64,000 nt of DNA from Petrimonas sp. IBARAKI (lineage in GTDB: Bacteria; Bacteroidota; Bacteroidia; Bacteroidales; Dysgonomonadaceae): assembly GCA_002356435.2 (NCBI GenBank), contig AP018040.2, positions 1,488,001 to 1,552,000 on the forward strand. The letters run 5' to 3'. The notes under the pieces are model-generated. The model was not told the origin of the DNA and did not search any database. It saw only the letters and a list, made by a program, of their open reading frames with translations. The translations under genes were made by a program, and so were the position numbers. This document shows positions 23,549 to 33,677 of the stretch, piece by piece; position 1 is the first letter of the stretch; each line of letters opens with the position of its first letter.

Positions 23549-25030
23549 TTAATATGCCCTTGCGAAAATCACCCGTTGTGCCGACGGTTTACCGGTAACC
23601 ATGCATTTCCCGGGTGTTTTATCACCTTCCAACGGGATACAACGGATGGTAGCCTTGGTTTCGTTCTTGATGAGCTCTTCGGTTTCGGGGGTTCCGTCCC
23701 AATGACAGAGTAGAAATCCGCCTTTCTCGATCTCTTCTTTAAATTCTTCGTAGGAGTTTACTTCGCGGGTGGTGGAGGCGCGGTAATCGAGCGCTTTCTT
23801 ATAGATGTTTTCCTGAATTTCATCGAGCAGGTTCTTGACGTATTCCTCGATGTTCTCGCAGGAAACGGTCTCTTTGGTCAGCGTATCGCGGCGGGCAACC
23901 TCTATGGTGTTGTTCTCCATATCCCGGCCACCCATGGCCAGACGAACGGGAACACCTTTTAATTCGTATTCGGAAAACTTCCACCCCGGTTTCTTGTTGT
24001 CGGAGTTATCGTACTTTACGCTTACTCCCAGCGCTTTCAGGCGTGAGACAATACCCGATACCTTTTCGTCTATTTGAGCCAGTTGTTCGGCATTTTTGTA
24101 TATAGGAACGATCACAACCTGATAGGGAGCCAGTTTTGGGGGGAGTACCAACCCGTTGTCGTCGCTGTGAGCCATGATGAGTGCCCCGATAAGCCGGGTG
24201 GAAACACCCCAGGAGGTAGCCCAGACATAGTCGCGTCCGCCGTCCTTATCGGCAAACATTACATCAAACGCTTTGGCGAAGTTCTGTCCCAGAAAATGCG
24301 ATGTGCCGGATTGCAGGGCTTTTCCGTCCTGCATCAACGCTTCGATAGTATAGGTGTCTATGGCTCCCGCAAATCGTTCAGAAGCCGATTTCTTTCCTTT
24401 TATCACCGGCAGGGCCATGTACTTTTCGGCAAAATCGGCGTAAACGTTGATCATCTTCTCGGTCTCCTCTACAGCTTCTTGCTCCGTGGCATGGGCCGTA
24501 TGCCCTTCCTGCCAGAGAAATTCGGCCGTGCGGAGGAACAGCCGGGTACGCATCTCCCAACGAACCACGTTTGCCCATTGGTTGATGAGCAACGGCAGGT
24601 CGCGATACGATTGAATCCAGTTTTTATAGGTGCTCCAGATAATGGTTTCGGAGGTGGGGCGGATGATCAGTTCTTCCTCCAGCTTGGCCTCGGGATCTAC
24701 CACTACGCCGCTTCCATCGGGAGCGTTCTTCAGCCGGTAATGCGTTACTACGGCACACTCCTTGGCAAAACCTTCCACGTGGTCGGCTTCGCGGCTGAGA
24801 AACGATTTGGGTATAAACAACGGAAAATAGGCATTCACGTGTCCGGTTTCCTTGAACATGTCGTCCAGCTGGCGTTGCATCTTCTCCCAGATAGCATACC
24901 CATACGGTTTTATCACCATACAACCGCGTACGGCTGAGTTTTCCGCCAATTCGGCTTTAATCACCAGGTCGAGGTACCATTGCGAATAATCTTCGCTGCG
25001 GGAGGTAAGTTCTTTCAATTCCTTTGCCAT
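23549..25030 (-). CDS. proS: Proline--tRNA ligase (short, archaeal/eukaryal-type)
   Basis: This 493-residue class II aminoacyl-tRNA synthetase lacks the large insertion of the E. coli type and is close in length to the compact form. It has RPTSETIIW and [22 protein letters not shown] (motif 2) around residues 120-190, and [18 protein letters not shown] for proline binding. The C-terminal part holds an anticodon-binding domain ([26 protein letters not shown]) and a zinc-type end. The start ATG at 25030 fits the known N terminus. The gene begins an operon with menA and gtrA-like genes. Confidence 0.95.
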   Translation of the reverse strand: MAKELKELTSRSEDYSQWYLDLVIKAELAENSAVRGCMVIKPYGYAIWEKMQRQLDDMFKETGHVNAYFPLFIPKSFLSREADHVEGFAKECAVVTHYRLKNAPDGSGVVVDPEAKLEEELIIRPTSETIIWSTYKNWIQSYRDLPLLINQWANVVRWEMRTRLFLRTAEFLWQEGHTAHATEQEAVEETEKMINVYADFAEKYMALPVIKGKKSASERFAGAIDTYTIEALMQDGKALQSGTSHFLGQNFAKAFDVMFADKDGGRDYVWATSWGVSTRLIGALIMAHSDDNGLVLPPKLAPYQVVIVPIYKNAEQLAQIDEKVSGIVSRLKALGVSVKYDNSDNKKPGWKFSEYELKGVPVRLAMGGRDMENNTIEVARRDTLTKETVSCENIEEYVKNLLDEIQENIYKKALDYRASTTREVNSYEEFKEEIEKGGFLLCHWDGTPETEELIKNETKATIRCIPLEGDKTPGKCMVTGKPSAQRVIFARAY

Positions 25031-25133
25031 ATCTTATATAAAATTCTGAATATTTATTTAAGGGTGCAAAGATACGAATATTCGTAGAAATTTGAAATTA
25101 GAAACGGGTATTTCGACTTAGAAGATCCCGGTT

Positions 25134-25637
25134 CTATCCAAAATTACTTTTTATCTTATCCAGCAGGTTCCCGCAGGCATCTTCCAGCAAATCCATCACC
25201 AGCTCGAAACCGGACGCTCCCCCGTAATAGGGATCGGGAACCTTGTGGTGGTGGGAAAACTTACTGGAGAAATCGATCATCCGGTGGATCTTGGCAACAT
25301 CCTCTTCCGTTTTTGCCAGTTTTTTTACGTTCCTGTAGTTGTCATCATCCATCACAATGATGTAATCGAACCGCTCAAAATCAGTGCTGACGAACTTCCG
25401 CGACCGGGAACAAAAATCGTAGTTGCGCCGCTGTCCGTGCATACGCATCCGGTCATCGGGCAATTCGCCTTCGTGCCAGCCGGATGTGCCTGCGGAATCT
25501 ACAAAGATTCTCTCTTCCAGGCGGTTGTCGGCAACCATTTTCTTGAGAATCCCTTCAGCAGCCGGAGAACGGCAAATGTTTCCGAGACAAACAAAGAGAA
25601 CGTTGACTTGTTGATTCTTGGCAGGAGGAATTTGCAT
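25134..25637 (-). CDS. Low-molecular-weight protein-tyrosine phosphatase
   Basis: This 167-residue protein has the phosphate loop VCLGNICRSPAAEG at residues 16-29 (C(X)5R) and the Asp-containing loop PDPYYGGASGFELVMDLLEDAC near 130-150. It removes phosphate from phosphotyrosine proteins, often in exopolysaccharide regulation. Its length fits. A 103-bp gap separates it from proS, with a possible divergent promoter region for the membrane protein gene on its other side. Confidence 0.92.
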   Translation of the reverse strand: MQIPPAKNQQVNVLFVCLGNICRSPAAEGILKKMVADNRLEERIFVDSAGTSGWHEGELPDDRMRMHGQRRNYDFCSRSRKFVSTDFERFDYIIVMDDDNYRNVKKLAKTEEDVAKIHRMIDFSSKFSHHHKVPDPYYGGASGFELVMDLLEDACGNLLDKIKSNFG

Positions 25638-25689
25638 AACGCTAATCGATTATAATCTAAAACAATGCGGCAAAGATAACATTTTTATT

Positions 25690-25697
25690 TATATTTG
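25690..25697 (+). promoter_or_regulatory. -7 box of the DUF454 gene
   Basis: TATATTTG matches TAnnTTTG and lies 27 bp before the ATG at 25724. No convincing TTTG -33 box was found at the usual distance. Confidence 0.45.
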
Positions 25698-25723
25698 CAG
25701 CCTTAAACCATTTTTGTGTCGGA

Positions 25724-26197
25724 ATGAACATACCGGAAGAGAGAAAATCGCAGCCCATTTCCAAAGAAATTACCGTTGTTGAAGCTAAAAAAGAATTGGA
25801 GAAGAACAGGAGTAAAAGAATCCTGTTCGCCACAGGAGGTTCTTTTGCACTGGTTTTAGCCGTGTTGGGCGTTTTCGTTCCCGGCATACCCTGTACCCCT
25901 TTCGCACTATTGTCTGCCGCTCTTTTTGCAAAAAGTTCCGAAAAGCTGTATAACTGGTTGCTGAGTAACAGGATACTGGGGCCCCGCATTAAAAACTACC
26001 AGCGCCGGAAAGGTATTTCGAAAGGCGGAAAAGTGAAGGTAATCATTTTGATGGTGACGATGGTGTTGGTCTCTTCTTTCCTGATAATAAATGTGCCGGC
26101 CATAAGGATCGTAATTCTCTTGTCGGGCCTTGTCGGAGCGATTGTGGTGTGGTTCTTTGTTCCCGAAGGGAGAGACTATACCGAAGAGGAGGGCTAG
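25724..26197 (+). CDS. DUF454/YbaN-type inner-membrane protein
   Basis: This 157-residue protein has a charged N-terminal stretch (1-35), then a membrane segment (GGSFALVLAVLGVFVPGIPCTPFALLSAALFAKSS) and two more at about 110-150. The GVFVPGxPxTPFxLLAAxxFxKSS pattern is the DUF454 signature. Function is unknown. Its stop codon and that of the convergent HD gene share the palindrome CTAG (26194-26197), so the two genes overlap by their stops. Confidence 0.88.
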   Translation: MNIPEERKSQPISKEITVVEAKKELEKNRSKRILFATGGSFALVLAVLGVFVPGIPCTPFALLSAALFAKSSEKLYNWLLSNRILGPRIKNYQRRKGISKGGKVKVIILMVTMVLVSSFLIINVPAIRIVILLSGLVGAIVVWFFVPEGRDYTEEEG

Positions 26198-27417
26198 TCC
26201 CTCAGGTACGCGAAGTAATACTTCTCCACCTTTTTCGATAACAACTCGATGTTGAACATATCGGATGCGGTGGAGATGTCTTTTATGGAGCCGTCGCGAT
26301 AGAGGATCTTGATGCTTTCGTCGTACTTGTTGTACATGTCGGTAGCCAGCGAATCGGCAGAAACAAAATAGGTAGCCTCGCTTTCCGAGATTCCGTATTT
26401 ACGGGTAAATTTTTCGATAAATTCTTGCTTCTTTTCTGTCGGGTGAGGTTCATTGGTAATCTGGATCTTGAACAGCTTCCTGTTGACCATTCCGTGGCTC
26501 AGCAAGGATAAGACCTTGTCGGAATGAGACTTCCATACTTTTAACGATGTCCAGATATCGTTGTCGTCCAGGTTCGTGAAATGTTCCAGCACTTCCGGGC
26601 TTTCCCGGAAATCTTTCAACGTGATGTCGTTTTTTAGGAAGAATGCCAGGGAGGGCGATGCAAAGAGGTCTTCGCCCTTTCGCGACAGGTATTTGGCCCG
26701 GTTGATGGTGTTTGTCAACATTTTCTCCGAGGCCACCGCCGTTTTGTGCAGGTAGACCTGCCAATACATAAACCGGCGTGACATCAGGAAGTTCTCTATC
26801 GAATAAATCCCTTTCGACTCAACCACCAGCTTGTCGTCAATCACATCGAGCATCTTCATGATGCGTGCCGCACCGATACCCCCTTCGCTGACACCCGTAA
26901 AAAAACTGTCGCGCTGCAGGTAGTCCAGCCGGTCGACATCCAACTGCCCACTTACCAGCTCGTGTAAAAACCGCTTGGGGTACTTGTCCCGGAAAATATC
27001 GATGGCCGTCTGGAGTGCACCTTTTTTCTCGCCGTTGATCTGCTGCATCAGCAGCAACGAAACCTCTTCGTGAGGCACGTTGTTCGCCAGCGTATTCTCC
27101 AGCACATGCGAAAAGGGAGTGTGCCCGATATCGTGCATCAGGATGGCAGCCAGCGCTCCGCGGTATTCGTCTTTGGTGATCTCGTGGCCTTTGTCGCGTA
27201 AATTCAACAAGGCCACGTCCATCAGGTACATGGCGCCAATGGTATGGTGAAACCGGGTATGCTGTGCACCGGGATAAACATAGGATGCCATTCCCAGTTG
27301 CCGGATCCGGTTCAGCCGCTGCAGGCAGGGATGCTGGATAAGTTCGTAAATAAACTCATCGGGGATATTGACAAATCCAAAAACGGGATCGTTGATTATT
27401 TTTCGCTTCTGCTGCAT
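26194..27417 (-). CDS. HD-domain hydrolase (dNTP triphosphohydrolase-like)
   Basis: This 407-residue protein has the HD residues in order: H in HTRFHHTIGAM (residues 52-62), HD in ILMHDIGHTPFSH (near 93), and the last D in LDVDRLDYLQRDSFF (near 159). It resembles the large deoxynucleoside-triphosphatase-like HD proteins of Bacteroidetes and Firmicutes. Such enzymes cleave dNTPs or related nucleotides; the substrate cannot be told from sequence. A tRNA-Gln and a terminator lie just upstream. Confidence 0.88.
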   Translation of the reverse strand: MQQKRKIINDPVFGFVNIPDEFIYELIQHPCLQRLNRIRQLGMASYVYPGAQHTRFHHTIGAMYLMDVALLNLRDKGHEITKDEYRGALAAILMHDIGHTPFSHVLENTLANNVPHEEVSLLLMQQINGEKKGALQTAIDIFRDKYPKRFLHELVSGQLDVDRLDYLQRDSFFTGVSEGGIGAARIMKMLDVIDDKLVVESKGIYSIENFLMSRRFMYWQVYLHKTAVASEKMLTNTINRAKYLSRKGEDLFASPSLAFFLKNDITLKDFRESPEVLEHFTNLDDNDIWTSLKVWKSHSDKVLSLLSHGMVNRKLFKIQITNEPHPTEKKQEFIEKFTRKYGISESEATYFVSADSLATDMYNKYDESIKILYRDGSIKDISTASDMFNIELLSKKVEKYYFAYLRD

Positions 27418-27423
27418 ATAAAA

Positions 27424-27457
27424 TAAAAAAAGACTGCTGGCTTTCTTCCAACAGTCT
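27424..27457 (-). terminator. Terminator between tRNA-Gln and the HD gene
   Basis: On the minus strand AGACTGTTGG at 27457-27448 pairs with CCAGCAGTCT at 27440-27431, and a run of seven T follows. It would end the tRNA transcript before the HD gene. Confidence 0.75.
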
Positions 27458-27470
27458 GATTTTTAATTAG

Positions 27471-27541
27471 TTGTCTTACCAGGACTCGAACCTGGACAAA
27501 CAGGACCAGAATCTGTTGTGCTACCATTACACCATAAGACA
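27471..27541 (-). tRNA. tRNA-Gln (anticodon CTG)
   Basis: The minus strand folds as a cloverleaf: acceptor TGTCTTA/TAAGACA with discriminator A, D arm GTGT/GCAC, anticodon loop TTCTGGT with CTG at 34-36, T arm CCAGG/CCTGG with a GTTCGAGT-like T loop. CCA is not encoded. The pair closing the anticodon stem is A-C, a weak point. Aligning to the more common Bacteroidetes tRNA-Gln pattern (TGGTGTAATTGG...) supports the identity. Confidence 0.85.
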
Positions 27542-27650
27542 ATTTGTGAGTACAAAAGTACAAAATTTATTGTAACAAAAAATTATTAGGCTGAAACTTT
27601 TTGTTTGATTCGTGAATTAAAATTGCTATTTTTACCGAGCAACAACGTTT

Positions 27651-30600
27651 TTACGGGTTAATCCCGGTAGCTTCCAGAACCACCGTTTTCTCTTTCAGAA
27701 ATTCCATCAACGTTGCGTAAACAGGATGTTTTTTAAGGATTTGCCGGTTTCCCACCATAAACAGTTGTTGGCGAGCGCGCGTAAGAGATACGTTCAGTTT
27801 TCTGTCTACGGTGCCCTCATCATTCAGGTTACAAAGGAAGTACAGTTGATACGGTTTATTCACACAAAACGAAATGATGATCACATCGCGCTGGCTGCCC
27901 TGGAAGCGTTCCACCGTATCCACCATAATGTTCTCGTACGCTGGAATGCCTGCTTTCTCCAGTTTGTGCTTGATGAGTGCTATCTGGTTTCGGTAGGGCG
28001 CAATGATTCCGATATTCCGTGGGTCGAAATTCCGCCGGTCGTGCGCATACACGGTGGCAACGGAACGTATGACCTCAGCCACGATCTCCGCCTCAGGGGT
28101 GTTTGTTTTCGATGAGGTACTTTGCGGAGGCAACTGTTCGGTCGAAAAAAATGCGATTCGGCTTTTTGACACATGCTGTAAAAAGACATTGCCGGTTTCG
28201 GGGAAGGATGATCTCCACGGTTGAGCCTGCCACTCCTTTGCGGACAAGAGGGCTTGCGGGTAAAAGTGAGTGGAGGGGAATGCGGCAATCTGCTCGTGCA
28301 TCCTGCCCTGGATGGTGAGCTGGGTGTAGGCGTGTGTCCAGTTGTTACCGACGCAGTTGCGCAGCAAGCGTTCGAAAAGGGAATGGGCACAACTGGTGAT
28401 CCCTGCTCCGGTAAGTTCCGGCTCGTGAATGGCGGCAACCTGTTTTTTCTGCAAGACAATGGCGGGCAACTGGTGATGGTCGCCAATCATGATGAACTTA
28501 TCGAAACGGGGCAACAACCCTATAATTTGTGGCTCCAGGATCTGTGACGCTTCATCGATAATGGCCACATCGAACTTCTTGAGGCTGAAAAGTTCCGGTT
28601 TTCCGTTTATGGATGCCAGGGTGGATACAACAATCCGGGTCTTCCGGATCGTTGTCCGCAGCGATTCGCGGTTACTGGCTTTTTCGGAGATGTTTTGCAA
28701 CAACCGGTCCCGATACGCTTCGGCGCACGAAAGTTCGCTTCCCACACGGATGTAGTTGCATGAATTTTCATCCTTGCAGCCAAATGCGGCATTTATGGCT
28801 TCGCAAAGCTCATCCACGGCCCGGTTGGTATAGGCCAATACCAGCATGTTGCCGTTTTCTTTCGCGTAAAACTCTTCAATCAGCCGGCGGGCAAAAATGG
28901 ATGTCTTTCCGGTTCCCGGCGGGCCGATAATCAGGAAATAGTCTTCGGCAGCCATCGCTTTCCGGATGATGCTTTCGGGATAAGGCAACTTGTTTTCAGG
29001 GATTGCCGGAGCTTGGGGTGCTCTTAATCCCAACAGTAAATCGCGCTGCTGCTTTTCGGCATTCAGAAAATCAAACAGGCTCTTATACATACTATTGTAC
29101 GATGTGTCGAGCGCGTCATGCTCGATCGCCCAAAGCGGGTTCTCGTTGAAAAACGTGCGGTTTCGTTGCTTGTTCCGGAAACGGACCTCGACAAATTCCC
29201 GCGAGATGGCTGCCAGGGCCCCTTTCAGTATTTGGCGGTTGAGGACGGTGTCTTGTTCATCCTGCCGGGGATAGACAATGCAGATCTCTCCCTCACGGAA
29301 GTTTACCACATCGTTTCCGGCATGATTTCTCCGGAACACGATTTTCATGTCGTTTCCCGAATCGTCAATCGACTCGATGGACAAGCCATACAAAACATCC
29401 AGTGCTTCTGCACGTTCGGTAAAATCGCTGTTCCACAACGAAGCCACACCGGCGGGTGACTCGTATTCTACGTCTCCTGTTTTTTGCAGGTACAGTTCCC
29501 GCGAAACAAAACGGATGTAGCGGTAAAAGTAGCTCAATTCCATTGACGTGCATGATTGCAGTACCGACTTGAATTGTTCGATCCGTTGCGTGTAGAACGT
29601 CGCGGATTTCTGTGCGGTTCCGGTGGTGTCGTAAAGTGCCTGAAACAGTTGCGCAACCGTTTGATTGTTACCGTTTATGATGGCATGTTCGTTGGCAATA
29701 ATGAGGTTCCTGACGTTGATGATCTCTTTCTCCAGTTGTTGGAATCCGGCGGCAAAACGGAGGTTTGTACCCGGAATGCTTCCGGACGAGTACAAAATGG
29801 CTGCTTCCACCCGGCGTGACGGTACATCAAACACACTTTCGGTCATTAGCCGGTAAACGCCGGTCTGTACTTCGTGGTTAAGCGCAATCTTTCCTGTGTC
29901 GTAAGCAGGGTAGGGAAGTTTACCCGATTTGAGCTCTACAATCTCATACGCTTTTTTATTGATGTGCAACAAGTCCAACCGCCCCTGAAAACCGTATCGT
30001 TCACTGAAGAACGACGGTTCGAGCGTACACTGGTGCAGGTTAATTCCTCTCCGTGGAAAATCTTCGGTGATCACTCGTTTGATGTTCTCAAACTGGGTAC
30101 GCGCTTTTCGCATGAAATCACGGAAGTCTTCGTCGGTTGCAATATCCCGGCAGCTCGTGTATTCGAAAGGCGACTGCCGGAACGATTTCAGGAATGTTTC
30201 GTCAAAAGAGACCTCATCGGGTTGTTGGGCAAAGATCAGCTCGTCGAGGAAAAAGTTTGCCAGGTTACCCAGCAGAAGATAGGAGCGGTTTTCGGGTGTT
30301 TCGAACTTGTTTCTGAAATAGTGCATCGGAGTGACGCAGTAATCGTGAAAGCATTCCGCGATGGCGGAGGCGTCTATCAGGTAATCGGGTTCCAATACAA
30401 TCAGCTTGGGGAGTAAACTGCCGTTTTTGTCTACCGTGAAATCGATCAGGTTGAGCTGCGCCCCTTCCCAAAAATGATCGACCGGGCTGCTCAACGCATC
30501 GCACCTGACAGTTACCTCCGTTCCCGGATGTTTTTCCGACAGGCACCTGATTTCGGCTTTTTCGTTGTCTACCGCCTGAACTTGAACGCGTAGCGTCCGC

Positions 30601-30983
30601 TCTTTGCCGATGGGTTGAGGCGAGAGCGTGAGGCCCTCATCCGAATTTGTTTTGTTGCCGGAGAGGAGTTCCAGGAAATTGATCAGTGCCCTTTCGTGTT
30701 GCCGGTATTCGGCCTCTACCAGTTCTTCATTCTTTTCCCGGATCTCTTTCGTACGAACTCGTAAGTGTTGCAGTTGCCACTCCAACCGGTTGGGAATCCG
30801 GTGTTGCTGAGCTAGGAACACCAAGCGCGAGAACAGGTTGGGAAACTGGACGGATTCACCGGACGTTAATTCTCTCGACAAGCGCTCTAACAACTTTTTC
30901 AGCTCGAAAAGTTTGTCGTTTAAAGCAGACTCCGAAATTGAAACTTCCTGTATATCCGTCAGGTAGGCTGTGTAATCAGGCAT
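27651..30983 (-). CDS. Dna2-like nuclease-helicase (Cas4-type nuclease and SF1 helicase)
   Basis: From the ATG at 30983 the product is 1110 residues. The middle part (about 300-480) looks like a Cas4/Dna2-type PD-(D/E)XK nuclease: GFQGRLDLLHINKKAYEIVELKSGKLP. The C-terminal half is an SF1 helicase with GPPGTGKTS (Walker A, near 690), VAIIDEASQI (Walker B) and a late RFQGSQRDVIIISF plus LNVSLTRARQ. Fusions of these parts process DNA ends in replication or repair; related proteins also occur in defence systems. The ATG overlaps the stop codon of the diacylglycerol kinase gene (TGATG), which supports this start over the TTG at 30986. It lies in the core region, so a housekeeping role is more likely. 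Confidence 0.88.
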   Translation of the reverse strand: MPDYTAYLTDIQEVSISESALNDKLFELKKLLERLSRELTSGESVQFPNLFSRLVFLAQQHRIPNRLEWQLQHLRVRTKEIREKNEELVEAEYRQHERALINFLELLSGNKTNSDEGLTLSPQPIGKERTLRVQVQAVDNEKAEIRCLSEKHPGTEVTVRCDALSSPVDHFWEGAQLNLIDFTVDKNGSLLPKLIVLEPDYLIDASAIAECFHDYCVTPMHYFRNKFETPENRSYLLLGNLANFFLDELIFAQQPDEVSFDETFLKSFRQSPFEYTSCRDIATDEDFRDFMRKARTQFENIKRVITEDFPRRGINLHQCTLEPSFFSERYGFQGRLDLLHINKKAYEIVELKSGKLPYPAYDTGKIALNHEVQTGVYRLMTESVFDVPSRRVEAAILYSSGSIPGTNLRFAAGFQQLEKEIINVRNLIIANEHAIINGNNQTVAQLFQALYDTTGTAQKSATFYTQRIEQFKSVLQSCTSMELSYFYRYIRFVSRELYLQKTGDVEYESPAGVASLWNSDFTERAEALDVLYGLSIESIDDSGNDMKIVFRRNHAGNDVVNFREGEICIVYPRQDEQDTVLNRQILKGALAAISREFVEVRFRNKQRNRTFFNENPLWAIEHDALDTSYNSMYKSLFDFLNAEKQQRDLLLGLRAPQAPAIPENKLPYPESIIRKAMAAEDYFLIIGPPGTGKTSIFARRLIEEFYAKENGNMLVLAYTNRAVDELCEAINAAFGCKDENSCNYIRVGSELSCAEAYRDRLLQNISEKASNRESLRTTIRKTRIVVSTLASINGKPELFSLKKFDVAIIDEASQILEPQIIGLLPRFDKFIMIGDHHQLPAIVLQKKQVAAIHEPELTGAGITSCAHSLFERLLRNCVGNNWTHAYTQLTIQGRMHEQIAAFPSTHFYPQALLSAKEWQAQPWRSSFPETGNVFLQHVSKSRIAFFSTEQLPPQSTSSKTNTPEAEIVAEVIRSVATVYAHDRRNFDPRNIGIIAPYRNQIALIKHKLEKAGIPAYENIMVDTVERFQGSQRDVIIISFCVNKPYQLYFLCNLNDEGTVDRKLNVSLTRARQQLFMVGNRQILKKHPVYATLMEFLKEKTVVLEATGINP

Positions 30984-31357
30984 CAAGGTTGAAATAACTC
31001 AATAATTTTTGGAAGAAAAACCAAAACCCCTACCGCCAATGCCGCCATGGCAGCCAGCAAAACGCCTGCAGCAGCCAGGTCCTTCACCTTTTTAATCGTT
31101 GCGTTGCGTTCTTTTGAAACAAGGTCGGCAAGCGTTTCTATGGAGGTGTTTACAGCTTCCAGGGCCAAAACCAATCCAATAACGACAGTTACTGCCAGCC
31201 ATTCCGCAGTGGAAATCGAAAACAGGAACCCCATCAGAATGGCTGATATGGCCAGTATCAGGTGAATCACCGCGTTAGGCGTTTCGCGGAAAAGTGTTGC
31301 GACACCTTGAAAAGCGTATTTAAAACTAAGCATTCTTTTTTTGTAAGAACCATTCAT
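30983..31357 (-). CDS. dgkA: Diacylglycerol kinase (DgkA-type)
   Basis: From the ATG at 31357 (MNGSYKKRMLSFKYAFQG) the product is 124 residues, the normal length. It has three membrane segments and the family patterns TLFRETPNAVIHL and ALEAVNTSIETLADLVSKE, with Glu and Asn residues that bind ATP-Mg. It recycles diacylglycerol or undecaprenol at the inner membrane. The longer frame to 31522 would add a leader without membrane logic. The stop TGA overlaps the ATG of the nuclease-helicase. Confidence 0.9.
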   Translation of the reverse strand: MNGSYKKRMLSFKYAFQGVATLFRETPNAVIHLILAISAILMGFLFSISTAEWLAVTVVIGLVLALEAVNTSIETLADLVSKERNATIKKVKDLAAAGVLLAAMAALAVGVLVFLPKIIELFQP

Positions 31358-31513
31358 AAACAATCCCTTTTTCAAATACATCATCATCCGCGACAAAGCC
31401 GGTAACGGTGGTGGGACAAATATACGAACTTTGGTGATCTTTGCAAAAACAGGCCGTTTTTTTATCTTTATTGCCGTGCATTTTTTATCTTTGCCTGAAT
31501 TAAATACAACACT

Positions 31514-32620
31514 ATGGCCCAATTTTGCCCGCTTTGCGGAAGGAGTAAACCGGAAGAAGCATTGTTTTGCAACGATTGCAAAGATAAGATAGAAAAGGAA
31601 TATGAAGTGGATGTCCCCAAAGGTGAAGGGGGAGTGGATGCTGTTGGGCAGGAATTGACTGAAAGGAGTGTTGAGGCCAAAAAAGAGAATCCGGATCTGC
31701 CGACGGATACTTTGTCAAAAGACACAGGGCCGCGAAAGAACAAAAGCCGTCTTTTTTGGGGGTTGCTCCTCTTGGGTATATTGCTGGTTGCCGGGTTTTT
31801 TTATTACGGAGAGACGGTAAGAAAAGGCAATTTAGACAGGTTGCAATGGGATGCGGCTGTGAAAGAAAACAGTGTAAGCGGTTACCTGACTTATATGCAG
31901 GCGTTTCCGAAAGGAAAATATTACACCCTGGCTGAAGAAAACCTGGTGAAACTCAAAGGAAATGAAGCAGAGACCTGGAGAACATTGCAATCTTCGGATA
32001 ACAGGGCGGAACTGCAGGATTTCCTGACGCAATATCCGGAAAGCCCGTACACCCCGTTAGTGAAAAAAAGGTTGGATTCGCTTGCCTGGGTGGCTACCCT
32101 GAACGACAATACCGCCGAAAGTTATTCTGACTATATGGTTGCGTCGCAAAGCGGAGAACTGCCGGGCGACTATTTCGGCAATGCACAGGAAAGATACGAG
32201 ATGTTGTTTCAATCGTATCCGGTTACAAAAAGTGATCTGGACAGTATCCGGCTTACCGTTGACGGGTTCTTTACGGCATTATCCGCTCTTAAAGCCAACG
32301 AAATAACCAAATATATGGCTCCGGTCGTTTTCCGGTTCTTCAACTCCGGTGGAGGTCAACGTGAAAAAATAGTTGGAGACCTGATTATCTCTGGGGCGAG
32401 AACACAGGCTCCAACCGTTCAGTTTTTACCGAATACGGCCGCAGTGGCATACGAGAAAACGGATATTGAACATTACAAGGTGAATGTCCCCGTTCAGAAA
32501 TCGTATGTTGACGGTGGACAACAGAAAACCGTTTCAGGCTATATCGTTCAGATGGAACTGGACAGGAACTTCCGGATACTTACCCTGACCGAACGCAAGC
32601 CTGCTGCCGACGCGGTCTGA
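31514..32620 (+). CDS. Zinc-ribbon membrane protein of unknown function
   Basis: This 368-residue protein starts with a zinc ribbon (CPLCGRSKPEEALFCNDC, residues 5-22), followed by a disordered acidic linker, one membrane segment at about 80-98 (LFWGLLLLGILLVAGFFYY), and an external part with two TPR-like repeats (YLTYMQAFPKGKYYTLAEENL, FLTQYPESPYTPLVKKRL) and a C-terminal beta-rich domain. This layout occurs in many Bacteroidetes and suggests a sensor or scaffold that links inside and outside; no role is known. A TATCTTTG -7 box stands at 31486-31493. The gene ends 5 bp before the convergent tdh. Confidence 0.8.
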   Translation: MAQFCPLCGRSKPEEALFCNDCKDKIEKEYEVDVPKGEGGVDAVGQELTERSVEAKKENPDLPTDTLSKDTGPRKNKSRLFWGLLLLGILLVAGFFYYGETVRKGNLDRLQWDAAVKENSVSGYLTYMQAFPKGKYYTLAEENLVKLKGNEAETWRTLQSSDNRAELQDFLTQYPESPYTPLVKKRLDSLAWVATLNDNTAESYSDYMVASQSGELPGDYFGNAQERYEMLFQSYPVTKSDLDSIRLTVDGFFTALSALKANEITKYMAPVVFRFFNSGGGQREKIVGDLIISGARTQAPTVQFLPNTAAVAYEKTDIEHYKVNVPVQKSYVDGGQQKTVSGYIVQMELDRNFRILTLTERKPAADAV

Positions 32621-32625
32621 GAATT

Positions 32626-33651
32626 CTAATCCCAGCTGAGAATCACTTTTCCACACTGTCCGCTTTCCATCACTTCAAACCCTTTCTGGTATTCATCGAT
32701 GGAAAAACGATGGGTGATAACCGGAGTCAGGTCAATTCCGGAAATAAGCATCTGCTCCATCTGGTACCAGGTCTCCCACATCTCACGGCCGTAAATCCCT
32801 TTCAGCGTAAGGGCCTTAAAGATGATCTCGTTCCAGTCGACCGTAGTGTTGTTGGGTAAAATACCCAGTAACGATATTTTTGAACCGTTGTACATGTTGT
32901 CGATCATTTCCCGGAATGCAGCGGGGGAGCCGGACATTTCCAACCCTACGTCAAAGCCACGCATTCCCAGTTTTTCAACCGCTTGCCGGATGCTCTCTCC
33001 TTTCGAAGGGTTAACGGTTAGCGTAGCTCCCATTTTCCGGGCTATCTCCAGCCGGTAATCACTCAGGTCGCTGACCACAACGTACCGGGCACCTGCAAAG
33101 CGGCATATGGCGGTTGCCATGCTCCCGATAAGCCCGGCACCGGTGATGAGCACATCTTCCCCGATAAGCGGGAACGATAAGGCTGTATGCGTGGCATTTC
33201 CGAAGGGATCCATAATGGAGGCGATCTCATCGGGAATACGGGGGTCCAGCTTAACGACGTTCTCTGCCGGGAGCGACAAATATTCGGCAAAGGCCCCGTC
33301 GCGGTTCACACCCACACCGAGGGTGTTTTCACAAACGTGTAGCTTCCCGCGGCGGCAGTTGCGGCAGTGTCCGCAAGCGATATGTCCTTCCCCGGTAACC
33401 CGGTCGCCGGTTTTCAGGTTTTTTACTCCGCTTCCCATGTCCACAATTTCGCCCACGTATTCGTGTCCGATGGTCATGGGGGTTTTGATGGTCTTTTGCG
33501 CCCAATCGTCCCATTTATAAATGTGCAGATCGGTTCCGCAGATAGAGGTTTTTATGATTTTAATGAGGACATCGTTCACTCCGATCTCGGGAACGGGTAT
33601 CTCTTGCATCCATATTCCCTTTTCGGGACGCAGTTTAACTAAGGCTTTCAT
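32626..33651 (-). CDS. tdh: L-threonine 3-dehydrogenase
   Basis: This 341-residue zinc alcohol dehydrogenase is the same length as E. coli Tdh. It has the catalytic zinc ligands in [10 protein letters not shown] and TIGHEYVG, the structural zinc cysteines in [15 protein letters not shown] (near residue 93-107), and a NAD-binding GAGLIGSMA. It oxidises threonine to 2-amino-3-oxobutyrate. The neighbouring kbl product turns that into glycine and acetyl-CoA, which firmly supports the identity. The two genes are 26 bp apart. Confidence 0.97.
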   Translation of the reverse strand: MKALVKLRPEKGIWMQEIPVPEIGVNDVLIKIIKTSICGTDLHIYKWDDWAQKTIKTPMTIGHEYVGEIVDMGSGVKNLKTGDRVTGEGHIACGHCRNCRRGKLHVCENTLGVGVNRDGAFAEYLSLPAENVVKLDPRIPDEIASIMDPFGNATHTALSFPLIGEDVLITGAGLIGSMATAICRFAGARYVVVSDLSDYRLEIARKMGATLTVNPSKGESIRQAVEKLGMRGFDVGLEMSGSPAAFREMIDNMYNGSKISLLGILPNNTTVDWNEIIFKALTLKGIYGREMWETWYQMEQMLISGIDLTPVITHRFSIDEYQKGFEVMESGQCGKVILSWD

Positions 33652-33677
33652 AATGAGTGTGGGTTATAAGTTGTGGG

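Noticed and set aside
24074..24937. A 287-codon plus-strand frame opposite proS
   Set aside because: It is antisense to a complete proline--tRNA ligase and is explained by high-G+C codon bias.
27651..30986. The large nuclease-helicase as part of a CRISPR or defence system because of its Cas4-like domain
   Set aside because: No CRISPR repeats or cas genes are present, and the gene overlaps diacylglycerol kinase in a stable core region.
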